Shown here: positions 33,461 through 43,464 of the stretch, piece after piece | How positions within the stretch are numbered: the stretch's first letter is position 1 | Layout: each line of letters begins with the position of its first letter | DNA from: Henricia sp. BOLD:AAB3569 | Taxonomy: Eukaryota > Echinodermata > Asteroidea > Spinulosida > Echinasteridae | Length of the DNA stretch: 64,000 nt | Assembly (NCBI GenBank): GCA_037783545.1 | Contig: JBBELK010000827.1 | Coordinates: 124,001 to 188,000 of the forward strand | Direction of reading: 5' to 3' | The notes under the pieces: generated by a model | The model's database searches: none | What the model saw: the letters and a program-made list of their open reading frames with translations, nothing else | What the model was told of the DNA's origin: nothing | Translations under genes and position numbers: made by a program

Positions 33461-36400
33461 CTGTATCCCACCGAAGTACTGGCCGAGCCCAACGTTGCTT
33501 AACTGCGGTGATCAGACGGGAACCGGTGTATTAAATGTGGTATGGTCGTAGACGAATGCTTAAAAGGTTTGCGTATTTATAAACGTTTACTGAATAACAT
33601 TATTTCACTCGACAAAACAAAAGTGCCTACGACACTCGGTTTTCCCAGGTGGTCTCCCACCGAAGTACTGACCGAGCCCAACGTTGCTTAACTGCGGTGA
33701 TCAGACGGGAACCGGTGTATTCAAGGTGGTATGGTCGTAGACGAATGCTAAAAAGGTTTGCGTAATTTTAAACGTTTACTGGAGAACAATATTTTACTCG
33801 ACAAAACAAAAATGCCTACGACACTCGGTATTCCCAGGTGGTCTCCCACCGAAGTACTGACCGAGCCCAACGTTGCTTAACTGCGGTGATCAGACGGGAA
33901 CCGGTGTATTCAATGTGGTATGGTCGCAGACGAATGATTAACAGGTTTGCGTAATTTTAAACGTTTACTGAAGAACAATATTTTACTCGACAAAACAAAA
34001 GTGCCTACGACACTCGGTATTCCCAGGTGGTCTCCCACCAAAGTACTGACCGATACAACGTTTCCTAACTGCGGTGATCAGACGGGAACCGGTGTATTCA
34101 ATGTGGTATGGTCGTAGACGAATGCTTAACAGGTTTGCATAATTTTAAACGTTTACTGAAGAACAATATTTTACTCGACAAAACAAAAGTGCCTACGACA
34201 CTTGGTATTCCCAGGTGGTCTCCCACCGAAGTACTGACCGAGCCCAACGTTGCTTAACTGCGGTGATCAGACGGGAACGGGTGTATTCAATGTGGTATGG
34301 TCGTAGACGAATGCTTAAAAGGTTTACAAAATTGTAAACGTTTACTGAAGAACAATATTTTACTCAAAACAAAAGTGCCTACGACACTCGGCATTCCCAG
34401 GTGGTCTCCCACCGAAGTACTGACCGAGCCCAACGTTGCTTAACTGCGGTGATCAGACGGGAACCGGTGTAATCAATGTGGTGTGGTCGTAGACGAATGC
34501 TTGAAATGTTAACATAATTGTAAACGTTTACTGAAGAACAATATTTTACTCGACAATGTGGTAATGCTTAAAAGGTTTGCGTAATTATAAACATTTACTA
34601 AAGAACAATATTTTACTCAAAACAAAAGTGCCTACGACACTCGGTATTCTCCCACCGAAGTACTGACCGAGCCTAACGTTGCTTAACTGCGGGAGGTGAT
34701 CAGACGGGAACCGGTGTATTCAATGTAGTGTGGTCGTAGACGAATGCTTAAAGGTTTACATAATTGTAAACGTTTACTGAAGAACAATATTTCACTCGAC
34801 AAAACAAAAGTGCCTACGACACTCGGTATTCCCAGGTGGTCTTCCACCGAAGAACTGACCGAGCCCAACGTTGCTTAACTGCGGTGACCAGATGGGAACC
34901 TGCGTATTCAATGTGGTATGGTTGTAGACGAATGCTTAAAAGGTTTGCGTAATTATAAACGTTTACTGAAGAACAATATTTTACTCAAAACAAAAGTGCC
35001 TAAGACACTCGGTATTCCCAGGTGGCCTCCCACCGAAGTACTGGCCGAGCCCAACGTTGCTTAACTGCGGTGATCAGACGGGAACCGGTGTATTCAATGT
35101 GGTATGGTCGTAGACGAATGCTTAAAAGGTTTGCGTATTTATAAACGTTTACTGAATAACATTATTTCACTCGACAAAACAAAAGTGCCTACGACACTCG
35201 GTTTTCCCAGGTGGTCTCCCACCGAAGTACTGACCGAGCCCAACGTTGCTTAACTGCGGTGATCAGACGGGAACCGGTGTATTCAAGGTGGTATGGTCGT
35301 AGACGAATGCTAAAAAGGTTTGCGTAATTTTAAACGTTTACTGGAGAACAATATTTTACTCGACAAAACAAAAATGCCTACGACACTCGGTATTCCCAGG
35401 TGGTCTCCCACCGAAGTACTGGCCGAGCCCAAGGTTGCTTAACTGCGGTGATCAGACGGGAATCGGTGTATTCAATGTGGTATGGTCGTAGACGAATGCT
35501 CAAAAGGTTTACATAAATGTAAACGTTTACTGAAGAACAATATTTTACTCGACAGAACAAAAGTGCCTACGACACTCGGTATTCCCAAGTGGTCTCCCAC
35601 CGAAGTACTGACCGAGCCCAACGTTTCTTAACTGCGATGATCAGACGGGAACCGGTGTATTCAATGTGGTGTGGTCGTAGACGAATGCTTAAAAGGTTTA
35701 CGTAATTGTAAACGTTTACTGATGAACAATATTTTACTAGACAAAACAAAAGTGCCTTCGACACTCGGTATTCCCAGGTGGTCTCCCACCGAAGTACTGA
35801 CCGAGCCCAACGTTGCTTAACTGCGGTGATCAGACGGGAACCGGTGTATTCAATGTGGTATGGTCGTAGACGAATGCTCAAAAGGTTTACATAAATGTAA
35901 ACGTTTACTGAAGAACAATATTTTACTCGACAGAACAAAAGTGCCTACGACACTCGGTATTCCCAAGTGGTCTCCCACCGAAGTACTGACCGAGCCTAAC
36001 GTTGCTTAACTGCGGGCGGTGATCAGACGGGAACCGGTGTATTCAATGTAGTGTGGTCGTAGACGAATGCTTAAAGGTTTACATAATTGTAAACGTTTAC
36101 TGAAGAACAATATTTCACTCGATAAAACAAAAGTGCCTACGACACTCGGTATTCCCAGGTGGTCTTCCACCGAAGAACTGACCGAGCCCAACGTTGCTTA
36201 ACTGCGGTGACCAGATGGGAACCTGCGTATTCAATGTGGTATGGTTGTAGACGAATGCTTAAAAGGTTTGCGTAATTATAAACGTTTACTGAAGAACAAT
36301 ATTTTACTCAAAACAAAAGTGCCTAAGACACTCGGTATTCCCAGGTGGCCTCCCACCGAAGTACTGGCCGAGCCCAACGTTGCTTAACTGCGGTGATCAG

Positions 36401-37661
36401 ACGGGAACCGGTGTATTCAATGTGGTATGGTCGTAGACGAATGCTTAAAAGGTTTGCGTATTTATAAACGTTTACTGAATAACATTATTTCACTCGACAA
36501 AACAAAAGTGCCTACGACACTCGGTTTTCCCAGGTGGTCTCCCACCGAAGTACTGACCGAGCCCAACGTTGCTTAACTGCGGTGATCAGACGGGAACCGG
36601 TGTATTCAAGGTGGTATGGTCGTAGACGAATGCTAAAAAGGTTTGCGTAATTTTAAACGTTTACTGGAGAACAATATTTTACTCGACAAAACAAAAATGC
36701 CTACGACACTCGGTATTCCCAGGTGGTCTCCCACCGAAGTACTGGCCGAGCCCAAGGTTGCTTAACTGCGGTGATCAGACGGGAATCGGTGTATTCAATG
36801 TGGTATGGTCGTAGACGAATGCTCAAAAGGTTTACATAAATGTAAACGTTTACTGAAGAACAATATTTTACTCGACAGAACAAAAGTGCCTACGACACTC
36901 GGTATTCCCAAGTGGTCTCCCACCGAAGTACTGACCGAGCCCAACGTTTCTTAACTGCGATGATCAGACGGGAACCGGTGTATTCAATGTGGTGTGGTCG
37001 TAGACGAATGCTTAAAAGGTTTACGTAATTGTAAACGTTTACTGATGAACAATATTTTACTAGACAAAACAAAAGTGCCTTCGACACTCGGTATTCCCAG
37101 GTGGTCTCCCACCGAAGTACTGACCGAGCCCAACGTTGCTTAACTGCGGTGATCAGACGGGAACCGGTGTATTCAATGTGGTATGGTCGTAGACGAATGC
37201 TCAAAAGGTTTACATAAATGTAAACGTTTACTGAAGAACAATATTTTACTCGACAGAACAAAAGTGCCTACGACACTCGGTATTCCCAAGTGGTCTCCCA
37301 CCGAAGTACTGACCGAGCCCAACGTTTCTTAACTGCGATGATCAGACGGGAACCGGTGTATTCAATGTGGTGTGGTCGTAGACGAATGCTTAAAAGGTTT
37401 ACGTAATTGTAAACGTTTACTGATGAACAATATTTTACTAGACAAAACAAAAGTGCCTTCGACACTCGGTATTCCCAGGTCGAGCCCAACGTTGCTTAAC
37501 TGCGGTGATCAGACGGGAACCGGTGTATTCAATGTGGTATGGTCGTAGACGAATGCTCAAAAGGTTTACATAAATGTAAACGTTTACTGAAGAACAATAT
37601 TTTACTCGACAGAACAAAAGTGCCTACGACACTCGGTATTCCCAAGTGGTCTCCCACCGAA
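33461..37661 (-). repeat. 5S rRNA-like tandem array, block 2
   Basis: About 22 units of 189 bp on the - strand. A seven-unit higher-order repeat of 1323 bp is visible: 34683-36005 and 36006 onward match closely, as do 35378 against 36701 and 35567 against 36890. A two-unit (378-bp) block is repeated again at the right end. A shortened unit lies near 34553 (spacer joined to ATGTGGTAATGC). The block ends at nucleotide 79 of a 5S unit, where the LINE is inserted. Confidence 0.9.
33814..33931 (-). rRNA. 5S rRNA-like gene, block 2 example
   Basis: 118 nt and close to the array majority, with one visible change in the 5' helix (GTCTGCGACC). Terminal helix and internal control region are retained. 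Confidence 0.7.
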
Positions 37662-37820
37662 TTTTTATTTATTTTTTTTTTTTTTTTCTGAGAGGAGTTA
37701 GACTCCATTTATTAACACATCTCCATGCATACAGTATCTACAATTTACGTACTTCGTACATAATTAAGTTACTTTATATGTATGTATATGATAAAAATTG
37801 CAACAATAGGACGTCTGAAA

Positions 37821-40466
37821 CTAGAATGCATAGTTCAATTGTTCCCCATCCATCCAACAAATAGCCCTATTTTGAGTGTAAATTTGTTCAAAATCCCTGC
37901 GGTGTAATCTTTTGACTTCCATACGTAAGTATTGTTTTAGTTGTCTTTTATATACACCAAGTATGTCAGGAACGTATGTATTTTTCTCTTGCGCTGCAGA
38001 CAGAGATATTTGAACCCTTAAGTTCCAAATAACACGAAAAACCTTACAAAAAAGCACACAAGCAGTACTATTAATTCCTGGACCAATACCAAGGACTCTA
38101 CAAATATCATTTAAATAAAAATGTTTGTCATCACCGTATTTTCGGAGCAAATTTTCAACAAAATTCCATGTCTCAAAGGTTTTACAGCAATAAATAAAAA
38201 GGTGCTCTGTAGTCTCTTGATTTTCATTACAAATTAAACATCTGTCATTTTCAGTAATCCCTATTTTATACAATATATCTCTTGTTGGCAAAATCCTGTG
38301 TTTAATTTTAAACCATAAATCTCTATCATTTGGATCAATTAATTTACTATATCCCCTTTTCCAACTTAAGGTCCAGTTCGGAGGAGAAGTCCTATTACAA
38401 ATTATTTCCCATTTTTGTTCGGCTTTGGGTTTTACAAAGGTCTTTATTACCAAGTTTCTATACATGAATTTCATTAATGATTTGTTAAGAACATAATAAT
38501 CTGCATCATTTTCATAATTACTAATTTCTAGCATATTGCATATATGGTTTTCTGGTCCACTCCTTGTTTCCTTTAAAAGGTTTGGTCTAATATTTACTCT
38601 TAAATCATTCATTGTTCTGGTAACAGTACCAGGTCTAATATCATATTGTTTGGAAATCAATGTGAGTGACTTGAGTTTATCACCTGACATAACATCACCT
38701 AGTTTTTTTATTCCATTTTCACTTAAAATGTTACCAACAAGTTTTTTTTTTTTGTTGCCCGTTAGTAGGGCATTTTGCCACAGTGGGACGTTGTGTGCTT
38801 CTTGCTTACAGGAGATAACTAAGTTAATACGTCCTCCGCCGTTATGAAATGCTTTAATTACCTCTCGATAAAATTCACTGGTATTTAAGGCTGTAGGGTA
38901 ATTCCCTAAAACATACCAACCTAAACCTTTAGCACTAGCTCTCTTGATCCAATAATCAAAATATTGTTTCCATTTTCCAGTACATGTGCTAAAACGGGTG
39001 AACCAATTTAATTTCAGACAAGTTAATCTATGTTTTACATTCAAAACCTCTGTACCTCCTCTTTCCTTAGGACCTCTGACTGTATCTCTGTTAATTTGAT
39101 CAGGTTTACTGTTCCAATAAAAGTCCCAAATACATTTATCCATTTTTTTTATTGAATCATCATTACATGGCACAACACTTCCCACATAATTAATACTAGC
39201 TCCAGCATAAGTGTTGATGATGACTGCTTTTCCTTTTAAAGTTAAATTCCTTCCCTTAAAACTGTTAAAAACACTCTTAATCTTGTTTATTCTGGGGTCC
39301 CAGTTGTCAGACTGGGTTACTTCATTGCCAATATAAACCCCTAAAATCTTATTCTTGTCATTGACCCAATTATACCCCCCTGGGCAATCTGTCCTCGATT
39401 TCCAGGTTCCAAGCCAGAGCCCTGTTGATTTCTGAATATTTGTTTTGGATCCCGTGCCTTCATTGTATATATTTAGAATGTTTGCTAAAATCGGAAAATC
39501 TTCATCACGAGAAATAAAAACCGTCGTGTCATCAGCATGCTGTATTAATTTGACTTGATCATCAGTGTATGGAATTGGGATACCCGTTAAGTTTGTATTA
39601 TTTCTAATTAGACAGGCCAATCCTTCTGCACAGATGGTGTACAAAAGCGGTGACAAGGGGCAACCCTGCCGGATACCTCTGGTTACGTCAAAGGGACGAG
39701 TTATATAGTTATTCACAATGACGCAACTTTTCGGTCTGCTGTACAAAACCATTATGTAATCAATGAACCCCTGAGGAATGCCGAGCTTATTCATAATTTC
39801 ATACATGTAATCCCATTCTATCCTGTCAAAGGCTTTTTCTTGATCAATACTTAGGAGCCCCCCTTGTTTATTGTTCATGTTAAGGTCATCTACAACATCT
39901 CTTAGAATCATTATATTATCGTGAATATTTCTACCTGATACCCCACTGCTTTGCTCTTCTCCAATCAAATTAGGCATACATTTGCGAAGTCGGTTAGTTA
40001 AGACTTTAGCAAGTATTTTGTAATCTACTGTCAATAAACTAATTGGACGCCAATTTTTTAGGTCTTCCCTATCCTCTTTGTTTTTGTATATTAATCTAAT
40101 AAGAGCAGTGCTCATTGTATATGGAAGTGAACCTCCTTCTTTGCATTCTTGAAAAACACTCAAAAGATCATCTTTAAGAATAGTCCAAAACTTGAGATAA
40201 AACTCTACTGTCAGCCCATCAATACCGGGTGATTTATCTTTATTCATTTGCTGGAGAGCAAGTGTAATTTCAGCTCCTGAAATATTACTTTCCAAAATCT
40301 CAGGTTCCTCGATTTCGTGTGAGTTGACATCATCTATAATTGTTTGTTGCTCATGGGGGTCAGTGCCATTAGTAGAATATAACTGGGAGTAAAACTCATT
40401 GATACGCTTAACAATATATCTAAATTCTGTAAGTGGGACGCCCTCAGCGTCTTTTATATTTGCCAT
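37821..40466 (-). CDS. LINE ORF2, reverse transcriptase and C-terminal zinc motif
   Basis: 881 open codons. RT motifs in order: KSPGIDGLTVEFY (about 78-90), NWRPISLLTVDYKILAKVL (138-156), SIDQEKAFDRIEW (motif A, 206-218), GIRQGCPLSPLLY (motif B, 264-276) and QHADDTTVF (catalytic ADD at 311-313). A C-terminal CLICNENQETTEHLFIYC (about 742-760) is the CX2CX8HX4C motif found in L1/Tx1 LINEs. The protein would reverse-transcribe the LINE RNA at the nicked target. The sequence style (KAFDR, ADDT, C-terminal CCHC) places it in the L1/Tx1 group rather than the CR1, RTE or R2 groups. Confidence 0.9.
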   Translation of the reverse strand: MANIKDAEGVPLTEFRYIVKRINEFYSQLYSTNGTDPHEQQTIIDDVNSHEIEEPEILESNISGAEITLALQQMNKDKSPGIDGLTVEFYLKFWTILKDDLLSVFQECKEGGSLPYTMSTALIRLIYKNKEDREDLKNWRPISLLTVDYKILAKVLTNRLRKCMPNLIGEEQSSGVSGRNIHDNIMILRDVVDDLNMNNKQGGLLSIDQEKAFDRIEWDYMYEIMNKLGIPQGFIDYIMVLYSRPKSCVIVNNYITRPFDVTRGIRQGCPLSPLLYTICAEGLACLIRNNTNLTGIPIPYTDDQVKLIQHADDTTVFISRDEDFPILANILNIYNEGTGSKTNIQKSTGLWLGTWKSRTDCPGGYNWVNDKNKILGVYIGNEVTQSDNWDPRINKIKSVFNSFKGRNLTLKGKAVIINTYAGASINYVGSVVPCNDDSIKKMDKCIWDFYWNSKPDQINRDTVRGPKERGGTEVLNVKHRLTCLKLNWFTRFSTCTGKWKQYFDYWIKRASAKGLGWYVLGNYPTALNTSEFYREVIKAFHNGGGRINLVISCKQEAHNVPLWQNALLTGNKKKKLVGNILSENGIKKLGDVMSGDKLKSLTLISKQYDIRPGTVTRTMNDLRVNIRPNLLKETRSGPENHICNMLEISNYENDADYYVLNKSLMKFMYRNLVIKTFVKPKAEQKWEIICNRTSPPNWTLSWKRGYSKLIDPNDRDLWFKIKHRILPTRDILYKIGITENDRCLICNENQETTEHLFIYCCKTFETWNFVENLLRKYGDDKHFYLNDICRVLGIGPGINSTACVLFCKVFRVIWNLRVQISLSAAQEKNTYVPDILGVYKRQLKQYLRMEVKRLHRRDFEQIYTQNRAICWMDGEQLNYAF

Positions 40467-41287
40467 AGCATTATTCTTGGTTCTTTGTTTTTCGATAGCA
40501 AAAAGAACTTGCTAGGTTTTTCACCTTCAGACTTATTTTTCAAATGTGTCCTTACACGAGCCTTTTCCCACTCGTTAGTTTCAATGGTTTTCAGCTGTTG
40601 TTCAAGGCGATTTAATTCATCAGTATTATGGTTTGGATTATTTGTGAGATCCCTATACTTCGTTTGAACAGCCTTTGTCTGTTGATTATATTTAAGTGAT
40701 TTTTCTTTACCATACTCTTTAAGAATTTCTTTAAGTTTGCTTTTCCCCATTTCCCACCAGTCAGTGATGGTGTTATAGCAGAATTGTTTGGTTTGCCAGT
40801 ATTTCCAAAAATGTGTTACTCTGTTAACACATTCCGGATCTTCAAGGTTATCGTTATTACACATCCATCTGCCTGGTCCGCTTACTGTTTGTTTGTCAAT
40901 TAACTTCATTAAAATGAGGTTGTGATCAGAAAACCCGACAGCATTAATAAGTATGTGTTCAAGGTTGCATATTAATTTGGCCGACATTAGGAAGTAATCA
41001 ATTCTGCTACTTGTTTTAGTACTTTTATTGTAATGTGTGTAGCCCAACTCACTAGGATGGATTGAACGCCACACATCAATCAAATTATTTTGTTGAACCA
41101 ATTTTAGAAAGGCAATACTACTCTTTTCCTTACTCATACCAAGATCAATATTACAATTGAAATCTCCTCCAATAATTAGATTTTCAGAATCAACAAGGAC
41201 ATCACAAAGTTTCCCAAAAAAGCAGTTTCTGGGGCCGAGAGCATTTGGAGCATACACTGAAGCAACAGTAATTTTTTGTTTGTCCAA
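40454..41287 (-). CDS. LINE ORF2, endonuclease middle and linker
   Basis: Contains ASVYAPN, LIIGGDFNCNID (conserved GDFN), SRIDYFLMS and GFSDHNLILMKL (conserved SDH), the remaining endonuclease motifs, and then a linker. The frame is open upstream of the first ATG at 41287 as far as the slip near 41385. It ends about 12 bases past the start of the reverse-transcriptase frame, so a second one-base slip lies near 40460-40480. Confidence 0.8.
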   Translation of the reverse strand: MDKQKITVASVYAPNALGPRNCFFGKLCDVLVDSENLIIGGDFNCNIDLGMSKEKSSIAFLKLVQQNNLIDVWRSIHPSELGYTHYNKSTKTSSRIDYFLMSAKLICNLEHILINAVGFSDHNLILMKLIDKQTVSGPGRWMCNNDNLEDPECVNRVTHFWKYWQTKQFCYNTITDWWEMGKSKLKEILKEYGKEKSLKYNQQTKAVQTKYRDLTNNPNHNTDELNRLEQQLKTIETNEWEKARVRTHLKNKSEGEKPSKFFLLSKNKEPRIMLWQI

Positions 41288-41382
41288 GTTTAGTTCGCCA
41301 ATAATAAATCTGCCTTCATCATCTCGCTTGATGTTGGTGAGTTTTGCTGTAATTTTATTCGAAATAAGAATTCCAACCCCCC

Positions 41383-41625
41383 TTAATTTTTTCTCAGTCC
41401 ATGACTAAAGGCGATTTCACCACCCCACTGCTTACTCCAAAAGCTCTCGTCCTCTTTTTCACTGTGAGTCTCTTGCAAAAGAGCAACATCGATTTTCCTT
41501 CTATGCATGTAATTAAATATTGTATCTCTTTTCATATTATTTCTCAATCCTTTGCAATTGAGTGTTACTACATTAAGCGCCATAATGAAGAGACTCACAG
41601 TGAATAAAACACCTTTCATAAACAT
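41383..41625 (-). CDS. LINE ORF2, N-terminal endonuclease part
   Basis: Encodes the start of the AP-like endonuclease: LNVVTLNCKGLRNNMKRDTI and VALLQETHSEKEDE, where the QETH glutamate is the conserved metal ligand. The frame ends in a run of six A near 41390; the following KLRGVGILISNKI continues one base out of frame, so a single-base slip in the A run separates it from the next part. Confidence 0.75.
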   Translation of the reverse strand: MFMKGVLFTVSLFIMALNVVTLNCKGLRNNMKRDTIFNYMHRRKIDVALLQETHSEKEDESFWSKQWGGEIAFSHGLRKN

Positions 41626-41643
41626 TAAGGATAATTTACCATT

Positions 41644-43464
41644 TTATTTTTTCTGGGTTGATGTACACTCGCGACCAACTGGTTGTGCTTGAATTTCTCT
41701 GTTCCTGCCTCTGCCCCGTCCTCTGGGTTGTGGGTAGGGTGTTGTTCTCCCAATTCGTTTCTTGTGACTTTTTAGTTCTTTCCATGGTCCTTGCTCGTCA
41801 CTTCCCTCGGCAGGTACGTTTTCAGGGTTTGTATTTGTTTCGTGGTGCTTTTCGTGGGTTATTTTCCCAGAGGGGTGTTGTTTGACTCGGTCTGCCCAGG
41901 ATGGACTTGGACTATCCTCGCGGTCGTGACTTTCAGCATCTTGCGTCGTTTCCATATCTTCAAAGTCTTCTGCTCTAGGTTCATTTACGGGGGCTTTGGC
42001 TGTATACATGTTGTGATCTTCAGGAAGATTTGTGGCTGGAGTGTTTTTATTTGCTAGTTTGTTCGACTTTTGAACTGGAGTTTTGTCTTGGTTGGTTTTT
42101 GAGGGAGTTCCTTTCCCATTTTGAGTGTTACCCTTCTTGTTGTTCTTGTCACCTTGACTCGTATCCTCTTTATCTTTGCGAGTGTCCTCTTTATCTCTGC
42201 GAGTGTCCTCTTTATCTTTGCGAGTGTCCTCTTTATCTTTGCGGGTGTCCTTTTTATCTTTGCGAGTGTCTTCTTTATCTTTGCGAGTGTCCTCTTTATC
42301 TTTGCGAGTGTCCTTTTTATCTTTGCGTGTGCCTTCCTCATCTTTGCGGGTGCCCTCTTTATCTTTGCGGGTGTCCTCTTTATCTTTGCGAGTGTCCTCT
42401 TTATCTTTGCGAGTGTCCTCTTTATCTTTGCGAGTGTCCTCTTTATCTTTGCGGGTGTCCTTTTTATCTTTGCGAGTGTCCTCTTTATCTTTGCGAGTGT
42501 CCTCTTTATCTTTGCGAGTGTCCTTTTTATCTTTGCGAGTGTCCTTCTCATCTTTGCGAGTGTCCTCCTCATCTTTGCGAGTGTCCTCCTCATCTTTGCG
42601 AGTGTCCTCCTCATCGTTGGTGGTGTCCTCTCCATCTTTGGTGGTGTCTTGCTCATCTTTGGTGGTGTCTTGCTCATCTTCGGTAGTGTCTTCCTCATCT
42701 CTGGTCATGTCCTCCTCGTCCTCTGTGTTGGTGTCTTCGTCTTGGGTGATATCGTCCTCATCTGAACTTGCATTCTCCTCTTCCGGTATGACAATCGTAG
42801 GACTTTCCAGCTCCACCTTTTCCTGTCGGTCATGCCAAGTTGATCTGTGGTCATAACTACCACAAACAAAGCACCTGCCTTTTAGTTCACAGTCTCTTGC
42901 AAAATGGCCTGGTTTCTGACAAATTTTGCACGTTTTTTGCTGTCCACGGTATTTCATGGGGAGTGAGAAGCCGGCTATTTTCACAAAACTGGGTATTGGC
43001 TTTTTAACATTATTGACAAGCATACTCCTAACTCCAGTTGCAATGTTAGGGTCGAAATCATGCACTTGGTGCCTAACATTAACCACAGTCCCGTACGGCA
43101 ATAATGCACCAATGACGGTATTATCGCTCATCTCATAAGGCACCTTTGCGTAAACAACAAGCGAATTTTGAATGTTGGCTCGTTCACATTGCATTAGTAG
43201 ATCTTGTATGATTAGCCCTCGCTGAGCTATTTGTTCGCAGTCCCGTTCGTTGTTGAAAGTCACATTGTACCAGCCGCTGTCGAGGGGGGCGATGCATTTT
43301 GTGGTTTCTACTGTGCCTAATTCCTTCCTTATGGCGTCATACACTTCTCTTGAAATTACATTTCCGAGATCCTTCGGATAAAACTTGATGGTATTCGGTC
43401 TCCGTAGTACCTGACGGTTAGCCTTGGCGGCATACATCGTGGCCAAGATGGCGGCTACACGCAA
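41644..43464 (-). CDS. LINE ORF1 protein with CCHC zinc knuckles and acidic repeat
   Basis: 606 codons, uninterrupted. The N-terminal part (about residues 20-175) has the look of an ORF1 RNA-binding region (TIKFYPKDLGNVISREVYDA). CKICQKPGHFARDC at 179-192 is a CX2CX4HX4C knuckle; CFVCGSYDHRSTWH at 198-211 is a CX2CX4HX4H variant. Residues of about 230-430 are a low-complexity tract dominated by a seven-residue EDTRKDK repeat, encoded by a 21-bp minisatellite. The tail is basic (GRGRGRNRE). ORF1 proteins coat the LINE RNA. The start at 43464 is the first ATG of the frame. Confidence 0.85.
   Translation of the reverse strand: MRVAAILATMYAAKANRQVLRRPNTIKFYPKDLGNVISREVYDAIRKELGTVETTKCIAPLDSGWYNVTFNNERDCEQIAQRGLIIQDLLMQCERANIQNSLVVYAKVPYEMSDNTVIGALLPYGTVVNVRHQVHDFDPNIATGVRSMLVNNVKKPIPSFVKIAGFSLPMKYRGQQKTCKICQKPGHFARDCELKGRCFVCGSYDHRSTWHDRQEKVELESPTIVIPEEENASSDEDDITQDEDTNTEDEEDMTRDEEDTTEDEQDTTKDEQDTTKDGEDTTNDEEDTRKDEEDTRKDEEDTRKDEKDTRKDKKDTRKDKEDTRKDKEDTRKDKKDTRKDKEDTRKDKEDTRKDKEDTRKDKEDTRKDKEGTRKDEEGTRKDKKDTRKDKEDTRKDKEDTRKDKKDTRKDKEDTRKDKEDTRRDKEDTRKDKEDTSQGDKNNKKGNTQNGKGTPSKTNQDKTPVQKSNKLANKNTPATNLPEDHNMYTAKAPVNEPRAEDFEDMETTQDAESHDREDSPSPSWADRVKQHPSGKITHEKHHETNTNPENVPAEGSDEQGPWKELKSHKKRIGRTTPYPQPRGRGRGRNREIQAQPVGRECTSTQKK
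42160..42660 (-). repeat. 21-bp minisatellite inside LINE ORF1
   Basis: More than twenty units of TATCTTTGCGAGTGTCCTCT (+1), read on the - strand as EDTRKDK. Because the unit is a multiple of three and lacks stops in most frames, several long spurious frames also run across it. Confidence 0.9.

Noticed and set aside
42030-42856. Long + strand open frames of 210-226 codons opposite the LINE ORF1
   Set aside because: They are produced by the 21-bp repeat, which lacks stops in several frames. Their residues are pure low-complexity repeats and the - strand frame has zinc knuckles and context.
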